A DNA stretch of 48,425 nucleotides from Planctomycetota bacterium (GTDB lineage: Bacteria > Planctomycetota > Phycisphaerae > WQYP01), in NCBI GenBank assembly GCA_021831565.1, contig JAKBMM010000016.1, positions 1 through 48,425 of the forward strand. Reading direction: 5' to 3'. A program made the position numbers and the translations under genes. Below the pieces are notes generated by a model, which saw only the letters and a program-made list of their open reading frames with translations, had not been told where the DNA came from and did not search any database. Of the stretch, positions 8,781 through 17,347 are shown piece after piece; within the stretch, counting starts at the first letter, position 1, and each line of letters starts with the position of its first letter.

Positions 8781-10172
8781 ATGGCGCGGGACAAGTTTGA
8801 TCTGATCATTATTGGTTCCGGACCGGGCGGCTACGTCGCGGCGGTCCGGGCGGCCCAGCTCGGGAAAAAAACAGCTTGTGTGGAACGAAGCGAGCTTGGC
8901 GGAATATGCCTGAACTGGGGCTGCATTCCCACCAAGGCGCTCATTCAAGACGCCCATCTACGGACCGAGATGACGCACGCCGCCGCCAGTTACGGCTGGG
9001 AATTCGACCAGAGCAAACTGCCCTGGGATAAAGTCGTCGCCCGCAGCCGGAGGGCCGCCCAAACGCTCAGTCAGGGCATTGAATTTCTTTTCAAGAAAAA
9101 CAAGGTTGCCCGCTTTACCGGCACGGGCCTGGTCGCCGCCCGCGACCTTGTGGAAGTTCGCAATGCGCAGGGGGCAATCACCGATTCGCTGGTCACCGAG
9201 AAAATTCTGATCTGCACCGGTGCGCGAAGCAAGGAATTGCCCGGCATCCAGCCCGATGGCCGGCGTATAATCACCAGCCGCGAAGCGATGGTTCTCCCTC
9301 GTATACCCGCCCGCATGGTTATCATCGGCGCGGGCGCAATAGGGGTGGAATTCGCCTATATTTACAACGCCTTCGGATCGAAAATCACGCTGGTGGAAAT
9401 GCTGCCGACCATTCTGCCCCTGGAAGACACCGATGTCAGCTCGCGTCTGGCGGATATTTTCACAAAACGCGGCATCGACGTTCGCACCAATACCCGCATC
9501 GACAAAGTCCAAACGACCGCCCAGGGGGCGACGGTAACGCTGCGGGAGGCGCAAACCGGCGCCAGTGGAGTCGTCGAGGCTGACGTTGTTCTTCTGGCGG
9601 TGGGCGTAACCGGCAACGTGGAGAATCTTTTCGCGCCATCCGTTACCCCGAAAATCAACCGTGGGGCGATTCAAGTTGATAAGACATTTCAGACATCCAT
9701 TGGCGGTATTTACGCCGCCGGCGACGTCATCGGTCCTCCCTGGCTGGCCCATGTGGCCAGCATAGAAGCCACCATCGCGGTGGAATGTATGTTCGGGTCC
9801 GGCCGGCGTGAAATGGATTATTCACTCACGCCCGGCTGCACCTACTGCCAACCGCAGGTGGCCAGCGTGGGCCTGACCGAAAAACAGTGCCGGGAAAAAG
9901 GTCTGGCTTACGAAGTTGGCAAATACAATTTCGCCAACAACGGCAAGGCGCAGGCTATCGGCCAGACGGATGGCTTCGTGAAACTCATTTTCGATTCGCG
10001 GTACGGTGAACTGCTCGGCGCCCATATTCTCGGTCCCGAGGCCACGGAGATGATCGCCGAACTGGTCCTGGCCAAGCGGCTGGAGGCGACGAAAACGGAA
10101 ATTTTCACCACCATACACGCCCATCCGACGCTTTCGGAAGCGATTATGGATGCCGCCGCGGCCACAAAATAA
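8781..10172 (+). CDS. lpdA: Dihydrolipoyl dehydrogenase (E3)
   Basis: 463 aa from ATG 8781 (AGAGGTTCACT upstream). An in-frame upstream ATG at 8742 adds a 13-residue tail not expected in the family. The N terminus has the FAD-binding IIIGSGPGGYVAAVRAAQLG. The redox-active disulfide is in GGICLNWGCIPTKAL, the NAD-binding GxGxxG in VIIGAGAIGVEFA, the second FAD motif in GIYAAGDVIG, and the active-site His-Glu region is HAHPTLSEA near the C terminus. The enzyme reoxidises dihydrolipoamide in the 2-oxoacid dehydrogenase and glycine cleavage complexes, in the cytoplasm. No E1, E2 or glycine-cleavage gene lies nearby, so it probably serves complexes encoded elsewhere. Confidence 0.95.
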   Translation: MARDKFDLIIIGSGPGGYVAAVRAAQLGKKTACVERSELGGICLNWGCIPTKALIQDAHLRTEMTHAAASYGWEFDQSKLPWDKVVARSRRAAQTLSQGIEFLFKKNKVARFTGTGLVAARDLVEVRNAQGAITDSLVTEKILICTGARSKELPGIQPDGRRIITSREAMVLPRIPARMVIIGAGAIGVEFAYIYNAFGSKITLVEMLPTILPLEDTDVSSRLADIFTKRGIDVRTNTRIDKVQTTAQGATVTLREAQTGASGVVEADVVLLAVGVTGNVENLFAPSVTPKINRGAIQVDKTFQTSIGGIYAAGDVIGPPWLAHVASIEATIAVECMFGSGRREMDYSLTPGCTYCQPQVASVGLTEKQCREKGLAYEVGKYNFANNGKAQAIGQTDGFVKLIFDSRYGELLGAHILGPEATEMIAELVLAKRLEATKTEIFTTIHAHPTLSEAIMDAAAATK

Positions 10173-10282
10173 AAATGCTTGCCCCGCGGAGGCGCGAGAT
10201 ACGCAGAGGGGGAACGGAGCTGAAGTAGAAACGGCAAGAAATATAGCGCCGCGGACCCTTCCGCGGTGCGAAAGGAAGCAGA

Positions 10283-12076
10283 TTGAATCCGGATGATAAT
10301 CCATTTCTGAACCGGCCGCAGGCGGCGCCGCCCGCAGCGCCGCCGGAGACCGCGGCGCCGGTCACATCGTTTTTGCCGGGGTCTGCCGCACCGCTTGCGG
10401 CCGGCACACCGCCCGGCCGGGGGGCCGACGCGCACGCCACCGGGATTCGCGATACCATCGAAACGGTTCTCCTGGCGCTGATTCTTGCCTTCACGTTTCG
10501 TACTTTCTGCGTGGAAGCGTTCGTCATTCCCACCGGCTCCATGGCCCCCACGCTTAACGGCGCCCACTTCCGGGTGGTGTGCCCTCAGTGTGGTTATCGT
10601 TTCAACATCAACGCCGACGTTGACGTGCAATGGATCCCCGGACAAGGGTTGCGCCGCCTGCGCAACGGCGAAGCGACCAATCCCTTCCGCATCCGCGCGC
10701 CGGCCTACATTCAATGCCCCAACTGCCACTACGAGATTCCGGTCGGCGACCTGCCCGACCAACCGATCGTCTATCGGACGCAAACGCTGCGCAGCGGCGG
10801 GGCGAATTATTCGAAAACCTTCGCCTTCCCCTACGTTCACAACGGCGATAGAATTCTCGTAATGAAATATCTTTATTGGTTTACAAAACCGCGGCGCTGG
10901 GACGTGGTGGTTTTCCGCGAGCCGATGCGCGGCAAGCAGAATTTCATCAAACGACTCATCGGTCTGCCGGGAGACACGGTGGAAATCGCCAATGGCGACG
11001 TGTTCATCAACGGCCAGGTCGCGCGCCCGCCGCCCGTTGTGGAACGGGCCATGCTGCAGCTTGTTTACGACAACGACTACTATCCCCATGACGCCGGGCA
11101 GTTGCGCCGCAACGGGCGGATATGGACCAACCCGTGGACGGCGGTGTACAAGCCGCGCTTCACGGGACGATGGTTCACCGGCGGGCCGGTGATCCGATTC
11201 TCCGCGCGGCGGCCGACGGCGCGGGGAAGGCTTTCCTTTCTCCGCCGGCATGGCAGTTATCTCTACAACGATATCGGCTATAACACCAACCGCCTCCTCC
11301 GCGGCCACCACTTGGTGAGCGATCTGTTTGTACACACGGTCTGGCTTTCGAAATCACCCGCTTCGGCCATTCGCATCACCATCGGCCAGCGAAGCAATCG
11401 CTACCAGGTGCGCCTGGCGCACAACGGCTCTGTTTTTCTATATCGCTGGAACCCGGCGCTACACGCGTGGGAGCGAATCGCTTCGCCGAAAATACCACTT
11501 CTACGCCGTCTGCCGCCCCTGCAACCGGGCGTGCCGTACCGCTTGAGCATGAGCAATATCGATCACCAGATACGTTTCTGGTTCAATGGCCGGCTGGTTC
11601 TGCAGTATTCGGCCCCCTGGACTATTCAACAAGCGATCGCCTTTGTACGCATGCAAAGGCATTCCGGTCAGGAAACCCCGCGGGTGTTTATCGACGTCAC
11701 CGGCCCGTGTGTGCTGCGGCACCTGCTTCTGATGCGCAACATCTATTACACCCAGATGCAGCGCCAGCCCCGTTCCACCGGTCCGACCGCCGGCGAACGT
11801 TTTCCCGGAACCGGCACGCGGGGTCATCCCATTACGCTCCGGGCCGGAGAGTATTTCGTTCTCGGCGATAACTCCAATGACAGCGCCGACAGTCGCGCCT
11901 GGAACCGTGTCGAACGCGTGCTCCGCAGGAATTTGCACCTGCCGCTGGGAGTTGTTCCGCAAAGATATATGCTCGGCCGCGCGTTCATGGTCTATTGGCC
12001 GTCGGGTTTTCGCCCCTTCGACTCATTGGATTGGCCGATTATTCCCAATGTCGGGAAAATGCGGTTTATCCGCTGA
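10283..12076 (+). CDS. lepB: Signal peptidase I with zinc-ribbon and long periplasmic insertion
   Basis: 597 aa from TTG 10283, preceded by AAGGAAGCAGA. It cleaves signal peptides from exported proteins at the outer face of the inner membrane. A Pro/Ala-rich cytoplasmic start is followed by one membrane segment (~residues 55-75). The catalytic serine is in FVIPTGSMAPTL (near residue 85) and the lysine in FIKRLIGLPGD (near 222). The C-terminal box is FVLGDNSNDSADSR (near 527-540). Two features are unusual: a four-cysteine zinc-ribbon-like insertion (CPQC near 100, CPNC near 145) just after the serine box, and an insertion of nearly 290 residues between the lysine box and the C-terminal box, whose later part looks like a beta-sandwich (LamG/concanavalin-like). 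Ordinary bacterial enzymes are 180-330 aa. Confidence 0.9.
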   Translation: MNPDDNPFLNRPQAAPPAAPPETAAPVTSFLPGSAAPLAAGTPPGRGADAHATGIRDTIETVLLALILAFTFRTFCVEAFVIPTGSMAPTLNGAHFRVVCPQCGYRFNINADVDVQWIPGQGLRRLRNGEATNPFRIRAPAYIQCPNCHYEIPVGDLPDQPIVYRTQTLRSGGANYSKTFAFPYVHNGDRILVMKYLYWFTKPRRWDVVVFREPMRGKQNFIKRLIGLPGDTVEIANGDVFINGQVARPPPVVERAMLQLVYDNDYYPHDAGQLRRNGRIWTNPWTAVYKPRFTGRWFTGGPVIRFSARRPTARGRLSFLRRHGSYLYNDIGYNTNRLLRGHHLVSDLFVHTVWLSKSPASAIRITIGQRSNRYQVRLAHNGSVFLYRWNPALHAWERIASPKIPLLRRLPPLQPGVPYRLSMSNIDHQIRFWFNGRLVLQYSAPWTIQQAIAFVRMQRHSGQETPRVFIDVTGPCVLRHLLLMRNIYYTQMQRQPRSTGPTAGERFPGTGTRGHPITLRAGEYFVLGDNSNDSADSRAWNRVERVLRRNLHLPLGVVPQRYMLGRAFMVYWPSGFRPFDSLDWPIIPNVGKMRFIR

Positions 12077-12138
12077 TGGTATAGCAATATTCCAGTTGCC
12101 CAACCATTGAGAATGTTGTCTACTATCTAATTATTTAT

Positions 12139-13308
12139 GTGGAGTCGGTTATCGACACCCCGGTTTTCTTTCTTTCCGCCGCCGAACACAGCGGCGACAC
12201 CCTGGGAGCGTCGCTGATCGCGGCGCTGCGCGACGAGTTTCCCGCGGCAAGATTTGTCGGCATCGGCGGCCGGAAAATGGCCGCCGCCGGCTGCCGCCTT
12301 CTTGCCGATCCAACGGCCAATTCCGCCATGCTTTTGGTTGCCCCGGCGCAAGTTGGATACTGGATTAAACTTCTTCAATCGGTGCAACGGGAGTTTTCCT
12401 GCAACCGGCCGAGTGTGGTAATTCCCATCGATTCTCCCCCCGTCAACATTCGCGTGGGGAGACGCGCCCGGCAGCTGAAAATTCCCGTCTGCTATTATGT
12501 GGCGCCCCAACTATGGGCCTGGGCGCCGTGGCGAATAAAAAAATTCGCCGCCGCGGTCAATACCGTCTGTTGCGTGCTTCCTTTTGAGGAGGCTTACTTT
12601 CGCCAACAAGGGGTCAATGCCGTGTATGTGGGGCATCCGCTGTTCGATTCCCCCGCCGAAAGCCCCGCCTTTGATCCCGCCAGCCTGAAACCGCCGCTTC
12701 CCGCCGCGCCGGTGCGTGTGACACTTCTGCCCGGTTCGCGGCAAGCGGAAATCGACGCCAACCTACCGCCGATGCTCGACACGGTTCGCGCCCTCCGCGC
12801 GCGTTTTACCAACAGCGCGTTCGCCGCCGCCGCCGCCGACGATTCCCGTGCTTGGCAGATACGCGCCTGCCTGCGCCGCCATGGCGAAAGTGTGGACGTG
12901 CGAACCGGCGCCGCCGACGCTCTGATTCGTTGGGCCGATCTGGTGCTCACATGCAGCGGCACCGCCACTTTGCAGGTAGCCCGCCACCACAAGCCTATGA
13001 TTGTGATGTATGCGCTAGCATGGTGGAAATGGAATCTGGTCGGGCGGTTCCTTGTCCAGAGCCGCTACCTGTCGCTGGTTAATATTCTTGCCGACCGGGA
13101 ATTGGTTCCGGAGTTCATGCCCTTGTACGGTTCGACGCAACCGTTGATCCGCCGCGCAATCGATCTTCTGGCATACCCCGAACGAATGGCCGAAATGTCC
13201 GGTCAACTGCAAAATCTCGTCGCGCCACTGGAACAGTTCTCACGGGAAATGCCCGCCGGGCGGCGCGTAGCCCTGCAAGTGGCGCACTTGCTCAGAGCCG
13301 CGGGATAA
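12139..13308 (+). CDS. lpxB: Lipid-A-disaccharide synthase
   Basis: 389 aa from GTG 12139; no clear ribosome-binding site is visible and no better start exists in frame. It joins UDP-diacylglucosamine and lipid X to make the lipid A disaccharide. The family motifs are SAAEHSGDTLGASLI at the N terminus (SAGExSGD type), GIGGRKMAAAG, YYVAPQLWAW, YVGHPLFDS and the sugar-nucleotide region LLPGSRQAEI. The length matches the family (~380 aa). It is the main evidence in this window that the organism makes lipid A, together with the partial lptB at the right edge. It lies 62 nt after lepB and 26 nt before hisA, all on the plus strand. Confidence 0.93.
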   Translation: MESVIDTPVFFLSAAEHSGDTLGASLIAALRDEFPAARFVGIGGRKMAAAGCRLLADPTANSAMLLVAPAQVGYWIKLLQSVQREFSCNRPSVVIPIDSPPVNIRVGRRARQLKIPVCYYVAPQLWAWAPWRIKKFAAAVNTVCCVLPFEEAYFRQQGVNAVYVGHPLFDSPAESPAFDPASLKPPLPAAPVRVTLLPGSRQAEIDANLPPMLDTVRALRARFTNSAFAAAAADDSRAWQIRACLRRHGESVDVRTGAADALIRWADLVLTCSGTATLQVARHHKPMIVMYALAWWKWNLVGRFLVQSRYLSLVNILADRELVPEFMPLYGSTQPLIRRAIDLLAYPERMAEMSGQLQNLVAPLEQFSREMPAGRRVALQVAHLLRAAG

Positions 13309-13334
13309 GCGCGGGGAAAATAAGAAGGCGCCTG

Positions 13335-14090
13335 ATGTCCATTGAACTATTACCGGCGATTGATCTGCGAAATGGTAAAGTCGTCCGTCTGTGGCGCGGC
13401 GACTACAACCGGCAAACAACTTATTCGGTCGATCCGGTGGATACCGCCCGGCGTTTTGCGGACGCCGGTTGCCGATGGTTGCACCTGGTTGATCTGGAGG
13501 GAGCCAAAGATGGAAAACCGGCTAATCTGGAAATTATTGAGAAGATCATCCGATCCGCGCCATTGCAGGTGCAAGTTGGCGGAGGAATCCGCGATGAAGA
13601 GGTCATGGAACACCTCTTGACCGTCGGCGCCCGACGATTGGTGCTCGGAACGCGAGCCATTTCCGACCGCGACTGGTTTCGAGCAATGGTTCATGACGAG
13701 CGATTCCGCGGCCGCCTCGCCCTGGCTCTTGATGCGCGCGATGGGCGAGTGGCCACGCATGGCTGGACCACTCTTGGTCGGGACAGTCCCACCGCCGCCG
13801 AGGTGGCGCGAAGCATCGCCGCCTGGCCGCTGGCGGCGATCATTTATACGGACATAAGCCGTGATGGAACGCTCCGAGGTCCGAACATCCCGGCGACCGA
13901 GAATCTGCAACGGCAGGTTCCGGATATTCCGATCATCCATAGCGGCGGAGTGGCGTCGCTGGAGCACATCGTGGAGCTCAAGCGCCTGCCTCTGGCCGGA
14001 ATTATAGTCGGAAGAGCCATTTACGAAGGTACGCTCGACGTGGGTCAGGCGGTGGCGGAACTCGCCAAGGTGGCGTATACCAGTACCTGA
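13335..14090 (+). CDS. hisA: Phosphoribosylformimino-5-aminoimidazole carboxamide ribotide isomerase
   Basis: 251 aa from ATG 13335 (AAGGCGCCTG upstream). It catalyses the fourth step of histidine synthesis, a half-barrel-duplicated TIM-barrel Amadori isomerase. The two catalytic aspartates are visible in PAIDLRNGKVVRL (Asp10) and ALALDARDGRVATHGW (Asp near 130). The phosphate-binding loops are VQVGGGIRDEE and IHSGGVASLEHI. The Ser/Gly pattern and the tryptophan in ATHGW point to HisA rather than HisF. No other his gene is present, so the pathway is scattered in this genome. Confidence 0.93.
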   Translation: MSIELLPAIDLRNGKVVRLWRGDYNRQTTYSVDPVDTARRFADAGCRWLHLVDLEGAKDGKPANLEIIEKIIRSAPLQVQVGGGIRDEEVMEHLLTVGARRLVLGTRAISDRDWFRAMVHDERFRGRLALALDARDGRVATHGWTTLGRDSPTAAEVARSIAAWPLAAIIYTDISRDGTLRGPNIPATENLQRQVPDIPIIHSGGVASLEHIVELKRLPLAGIIVGRAIYEGTLDVGQAVAELAKVAYTST

Positions 14091-14134
14091 AAATAACTCT
14101 CGCGGCGGGAATAAACCTATTGGGAGGCGCCAAC

Positions 14135-15085
14135 TTGAGCAACACCGGCAACAGGCAGGATTTGGCCCGGCTCACCGATGAGATCATCGACAGCTACCGC
14201 CGGCATCCCGCCACACAATACATCGGTTCAACCTATTTACCGAACCGCGAGACCATTATTTCTCTGGTGAATACGATTCGCGAAGTGCTGTTTCCCGGTT
14301 TCTTTGGACGCCAGAATATTGTTGAAAGCGATCTGCCTTTTCATATCAGCTCGATGCTCGGAACGGTGCGGGATATGCTTTTTGACCAGGTGCGGCGGTC
14401 CCTGCGCCACCGGCACCAGCGCACGGGTAAGGGAGAATGCCCCGATTGCGACGCGACGGCGGCCGCGATCACGGACGAGTTTCTCGGTTCGATTCCCCGA
14501 TTGCGCGGGATTCTGGCGACGGACGCCCAGGCGGCGTTCGACGGCGATCCCGCCGCCGGCAGCATCGATGAGATCATTTTCTGCTATCCCGGCTACCTGG
14601 CCGTCACCATCTACCGCATCGCGCACGAGCTGCAGCGGCTGGGGGTTCCACTGATACCAAGAATTATGACCGAATACGCCCATAGCCTCACGGGCATAGA
14701 CATTCATCCGGGGGCCGAGATCGGCGAATATTTCTTTATCGATCACGGCACAGGCGTGGTGGTGGGCGAAACCACCGTCATCGGTACGAATGTACGTATC
14801 TATCAGGGCGTGACACTGGGAGCGCTTTCGACGCGCGGCGGCCAGAGCCTGCGCGGCACCAAGCGCCATCCAACCATCCAGGACGGCGTGCTGATCTATC
14901 CGAACGCCAGCATTCTCGGCGGCGACACGGTGATCGGACAAGGCGCGACGATCAATGGCAACGTCTTTATCACGCAATCCGTTCCACCGCACACGCGGGT
15001 GAGCGTCAAGCATCCGGAATTGCAGTACCGCAACCGCCGGCCGCGCGAATTCGTGCAGGAGGCTCCACCCGATTTCCAGATATAA
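14135..15085 (+). CDS. cysE: Serine O-acetyltransferase (EpsC/CysE type)
   Basis: 316 aa from TTG 14135, preceded by GGGAGG at 14122-14127. The frame also allows TTG 14120, but that would put the ribosome-binding site inside the gene. Residues 1-180 are the helical N-terminal domain of the EpsC class (TRRHP-like RRHPATQYIGSTYLPNRE). Residues ~185-280 form the left-handed beta-helix hexapeptide domain, with GIDIHPGAEIGEYFFIDHGT carrying the catalytic His/Asp and GVVVGETTVIG. It makes O-acetylserine for cysteine synthesis. No cysK lies beside it. It is convergent with ribD across a 37-nt AT-rich spacer that shows no hairpin terminator. Confidence 0.9.
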   Translation: MSNTGNRQDLARLTDEIIDSYRRHPATQYIGSTYLPNRETIISLVNTIREVLFPGFFGRQNIVESDLPFHISSMLGTVRDMLFDQVRRSLRHRHQRTGKGECPDCDATAAAITDEFLGSIPRLRGILATDAQAAFDGDPAAGSIDEIIFCYPGYLAVTIYRIAHELQRLGVPLIPRIMTEYAHSLTGIDIHPGAEIGEYFFIDHGTGVVVGETTVIGTNVRIYQGVTLGALSTRGGQSLRGTKRHPTIQDGVLIYPNASILGGDTVIGQGATINGNVFITQSVPPHTRVSVKHPELQYRNRRPREFVQEAPPDFQI

Positions 15086-15122
15086 TGATACATTTAAATA
15101 TACATATTTCTAATATTATTTT

Positions 15123-16280
15123 TTATTTCAGTCCCATTGGCTTGGCGCCGCCCGCCGCCAAGCGCAAACGCAACAGAATGTCCTTTCCGATTCTCCGGAC
15201 TTGTTCAATCTCGGCGCTGCGGATCCCGGCAACGACTCCCGGCGCGATTCCCTCGACCGGGCGCCGACCCCCGGCGTCGCCGTAGAGATGCGGCGCGATA
15301 AACACCCAGGCCTCATCCGCCAGACGAGCCTGGAAAAACGCGCCGAGCACTTTCGGCCCCCCTTCCACGAGCAGATTCGTGCAGCCCATGCCGCCGAGTC
15401 GTTGAAGAACTTGGCGGATATCCAATCCGCCTTCCGAAGCAGGCGCAACAGCCAGGCATTGGACGCCATGCGATTCCAGCCGCTTTCGCCGCAAGACCGC
15501 CGCGCGGCCGGATCCTCGACGATAAAATACGCTCACCGGAACACTCCGTGCACTTCTTGCCAGACGGCTGGTTAAAGGCAGGCGGCAATCACTGTCCAGG
15601 ATTACGCGCCGCGGAATCCGCCGCAGATCCGCCGCCTTTTTCGGACGCGCGGTCAGCCGCGGATCATCTTGCAGCACGGTTCCTATGCCCACCATGACGG
15701 CATCGACATGACCACGCAACCGATGCACCAACCCCCGGGAAGCCGCCGAACTGATCCATTGCGATTTTCCCCGGCTCTCGACGCAACCATCGATGGTCTG
15801 CGCCCATTTGAGAATAACATAGGGGCGTCCGGTGGTAATCCATTTCACAAAGGGCCGGTTGAGCCGCTGCGCTTCGACCTGGCAGACACCTGTGCACACT
15901 TCCATGCCGGCATTTCGTAGCCGGCGGATGCCTCGACCGCAAACCAGGGGATTGGGATCCACCATCGCGACCACCACCCGCTGGAGGGAGGCGGCCAGGA
16001 TGGCTTCGGTGCACGGGCCGGTTTTCCCATGATGACCGCACGGCTCGAGCGTTACGTAGAGCGTGCCGCCACGGGCTTTCCCGCCCGCCATTCGTAAGGC
16101 GTTTATTTCCGCATGTGGTCCGCCAAATTCGCCATGCCACCCCCGCCCGACGATGCGCCGCCCCCGGCAAAGCACGGCGCCGACCAAGGGGTTCGGTTCG
16201 ACACGACCCCGGCCGCGCCGGGCCAGTTGAAGGGCCAACCTCATCATTTTCTGGTCAAACTCTCGGCTATTTTGGGACAT
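15123..16280 (-). CDS. ribD: Bifunctional riboflavin biosynthesis deaminase/reductase
   Basis: 385 aa from ATG 16280; a TTG four codons upstream is possible, and neither has a strong ribosome-binding site. The deaminase half (residues 1-150) has the zinc motif GGPHAEINAL and LEPCGHHGKTGPC. The reductase half follows from GRPYVILKWAQTIDGCVES to LLVEGGPKVLGAF. It deaminates and then reduces the pyrimidine intermediate from GTP in riboflavin synthesis. Other rib genes are not in the window. The gene ends 37 nt from the cysE stop (convergent). Confidence 0.93.
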   Translation of the reverse strand: MSQNSREFDQKMMRLALQLARRGRGRVEPNPLVGAVLCRGRRIVGRGWHGEFGGPHAEINALRMAGGKARGGTLYVTLEPCGHHGKTGPCTEAILAASLQRVVVAMVDPNPLVCGRGIRRLRNAGMEVCTGVCQVEAQRLNRPFVKWITTGRPYVILKWAQTIDGCVESRGKSQWISSAASRGLVHRLRGHVDAVMVGIGTVLQDDPRLTARPKKAADLRRIPRRVILDSDCRLPLTSRLARSARSVPVSVFYRRGSGRAAVLRRKRLESHGVQCLAVAPASEGGLDIRQVLQRLGGMGCTNLLVEGGPKVLGAFFQARLADEAWVFIAPHLYGDAGGRRPVEGIAPGVVAGIRSAEIEQVRRIGKDILLRLRLAAGGAKPMGLK

Positions 16281-16404
16281 GCGGCGGCCCAATCAAACGG
16301 CGTGAGATTATTTCAGGAAGGCCGAGGTGGAACCGGCAATTCCGGCGCGCCGGGATTGCCGCCAAGACGACCCGTCGGACACATCGTCGCTTCTCCGGCT
16401 GCTC

Positions 16405-16424
16405 CCTGCCCACCGGCAGGCAGG
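16405..16424. repeat. Dispersed 20-nt palindromic repeat, copy 1
   Basis: CCTGCCCACCGGCAGGCAGG can fold as CCTGCC/GGCAGG with a 4-nt loop. A copy differing at two positions lies at 42421-42440. Both are intergenic. Short GC-rich palindromes of this kind are often scattered in many copies through metagenomic and planctomycete genomes. The function is not known. Confidence 0.6.
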
Positions 16425-16552
16425 CCGAAAAAAATGCCCCAACGCTCCAATCAAAATATTCCTGCAATTTCAATTTTTTTTCTTTCCAGACCTTCCGCCG
16501 GCTACAATGAAACAGGTAGGCCTGCCGGATCCCTTATACAGGAGGCTCAAGC

Positions 16553-17323
16553 ATGCGCCCGTTTCTCCCTAACCGAAAGATTTTACAAGCGGCCGTTCTG
16601 GCGATGGTCTTTGCCGGCCTTGTGTGGTCCGCACCCGGGCGCGCCGCCGGCGCTAACGGGATGGTTTCCAGCGCTCGCACCCTGAACGAAGTCCTCCCGG
16701 CCACTCAAATGCACAACATTCCCCTGCGCGACGCCATCGCGTACCTGCGTAATACAACCAACGCGAACATTTTCGTCAACTGGAACGCTCTGCAAGCCGC
16801 CGGTGTTTCGCGCATGGCGCCGGTGAGTCTGGACGTGCGTAATGTTACTGTTCGCAAGGTTCTTTCCCTGATCCTGGCCGAAGCCTCGCCGCAAACACCG
16901 CTGGTTTTCTTTATCAGCAGCAATGTTCTGACGATCACCACGCGGTCGGAAGCGAACCGCCACCTGGTCACGCGCGTGTATCCGGTGGGCGATCTGATTA
17001 TGAGCGTTCCCAATTTCAACAACGCGCCGTCGTTCAACCTGCAATCGGCCACGCAGAATACCAGTTCCTCGGTCAGCTCCCAGGGCGGAGGCGGCGCGAT
17101 GGGTGCCGCCGGCGGCGGTCTTTTCACAGGCGCCACCGCCACCACCAGCAATACCCAAACGTCCGCCAAGCGCAAAAAAGAACTGGTCAAGCTCATTGAA
17201 ACTGTTATTTCGCCGCGCATCTGGAGCGTCAACGGCGGACCAGCCAACATTATTTATTTCAACCGACAACTGGTAGTGACGGCTCCTGTCTACATCCAGG
17301 AGCTTATAGGCGGCCCGGGTTGA
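16553..17323 (+). CDS. Exported secretin-N (STN)-like protein, tandem copy 1
   Basis: 256 aa from ATG 16553, preceded by CAGGAGGCTCAAGC, a strong ribosome-binding site. A Sec signal peptide (AAVLAMVFAGLVWSAPGRAAG) ends near residue 33. Residues ~50-150 look like the short N-domains of secretins and TonB receptors: a helix-strand pattern IPLRDAIAYLRNTTNANIFV, then VSLDVRNVTVRKVLSLILAE, then FFISSNVLTITT. A Gly/Ser/Thr-rich linker (residues ~180-215) is followed by VKLIETVISPRIWSVNGG, also seen at the end of the secretin N-terminal region. No secretin pore domain follows, so it is not a channel by itself. It may be a periplasmic accessory factor; function unassigned. The next gene is a paralogue 24 nt away. 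Confidence 0.65.
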   Translation: MRPFLPNRKILQAAVLAMVFAGLVWSAPGRAAGANGMVSSARTLNEVLPATQMHNIPLRDAIAYLRNTTNANIFVNWNALQAAGVSRMAPVSLDVRNVTVRKVLSLILAEASPQTPLVFFISSNVLTITTRSEANRHLVTRVYPVGDLIMSVPNFNNAPSFNLQSATQNTSSSVSSQGGGGAMGAAGGGLFTGATATTSNTQTSAKRKKELVKLIETVISPRIWSVNGGPANIIYFNRQLVVTAPVYIQELIGGPG

Positions 17324-17347
17324 CCGTTCGTACGCGGCGCATGGCTC

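Noticed and set aside
9908-11335. 475-codon open frame on the minus strand
   Set aside because: It is the antisense shadow of lpdA and lepB, which have clear motifs and starts; GC-rich coding DNA often leaves the opposite strand open.
15086-15122. Terminator between convergent cysE and ribD
   Set aside because: The gap is AT-rich but shows no GC-rich stem followed by a T-run.
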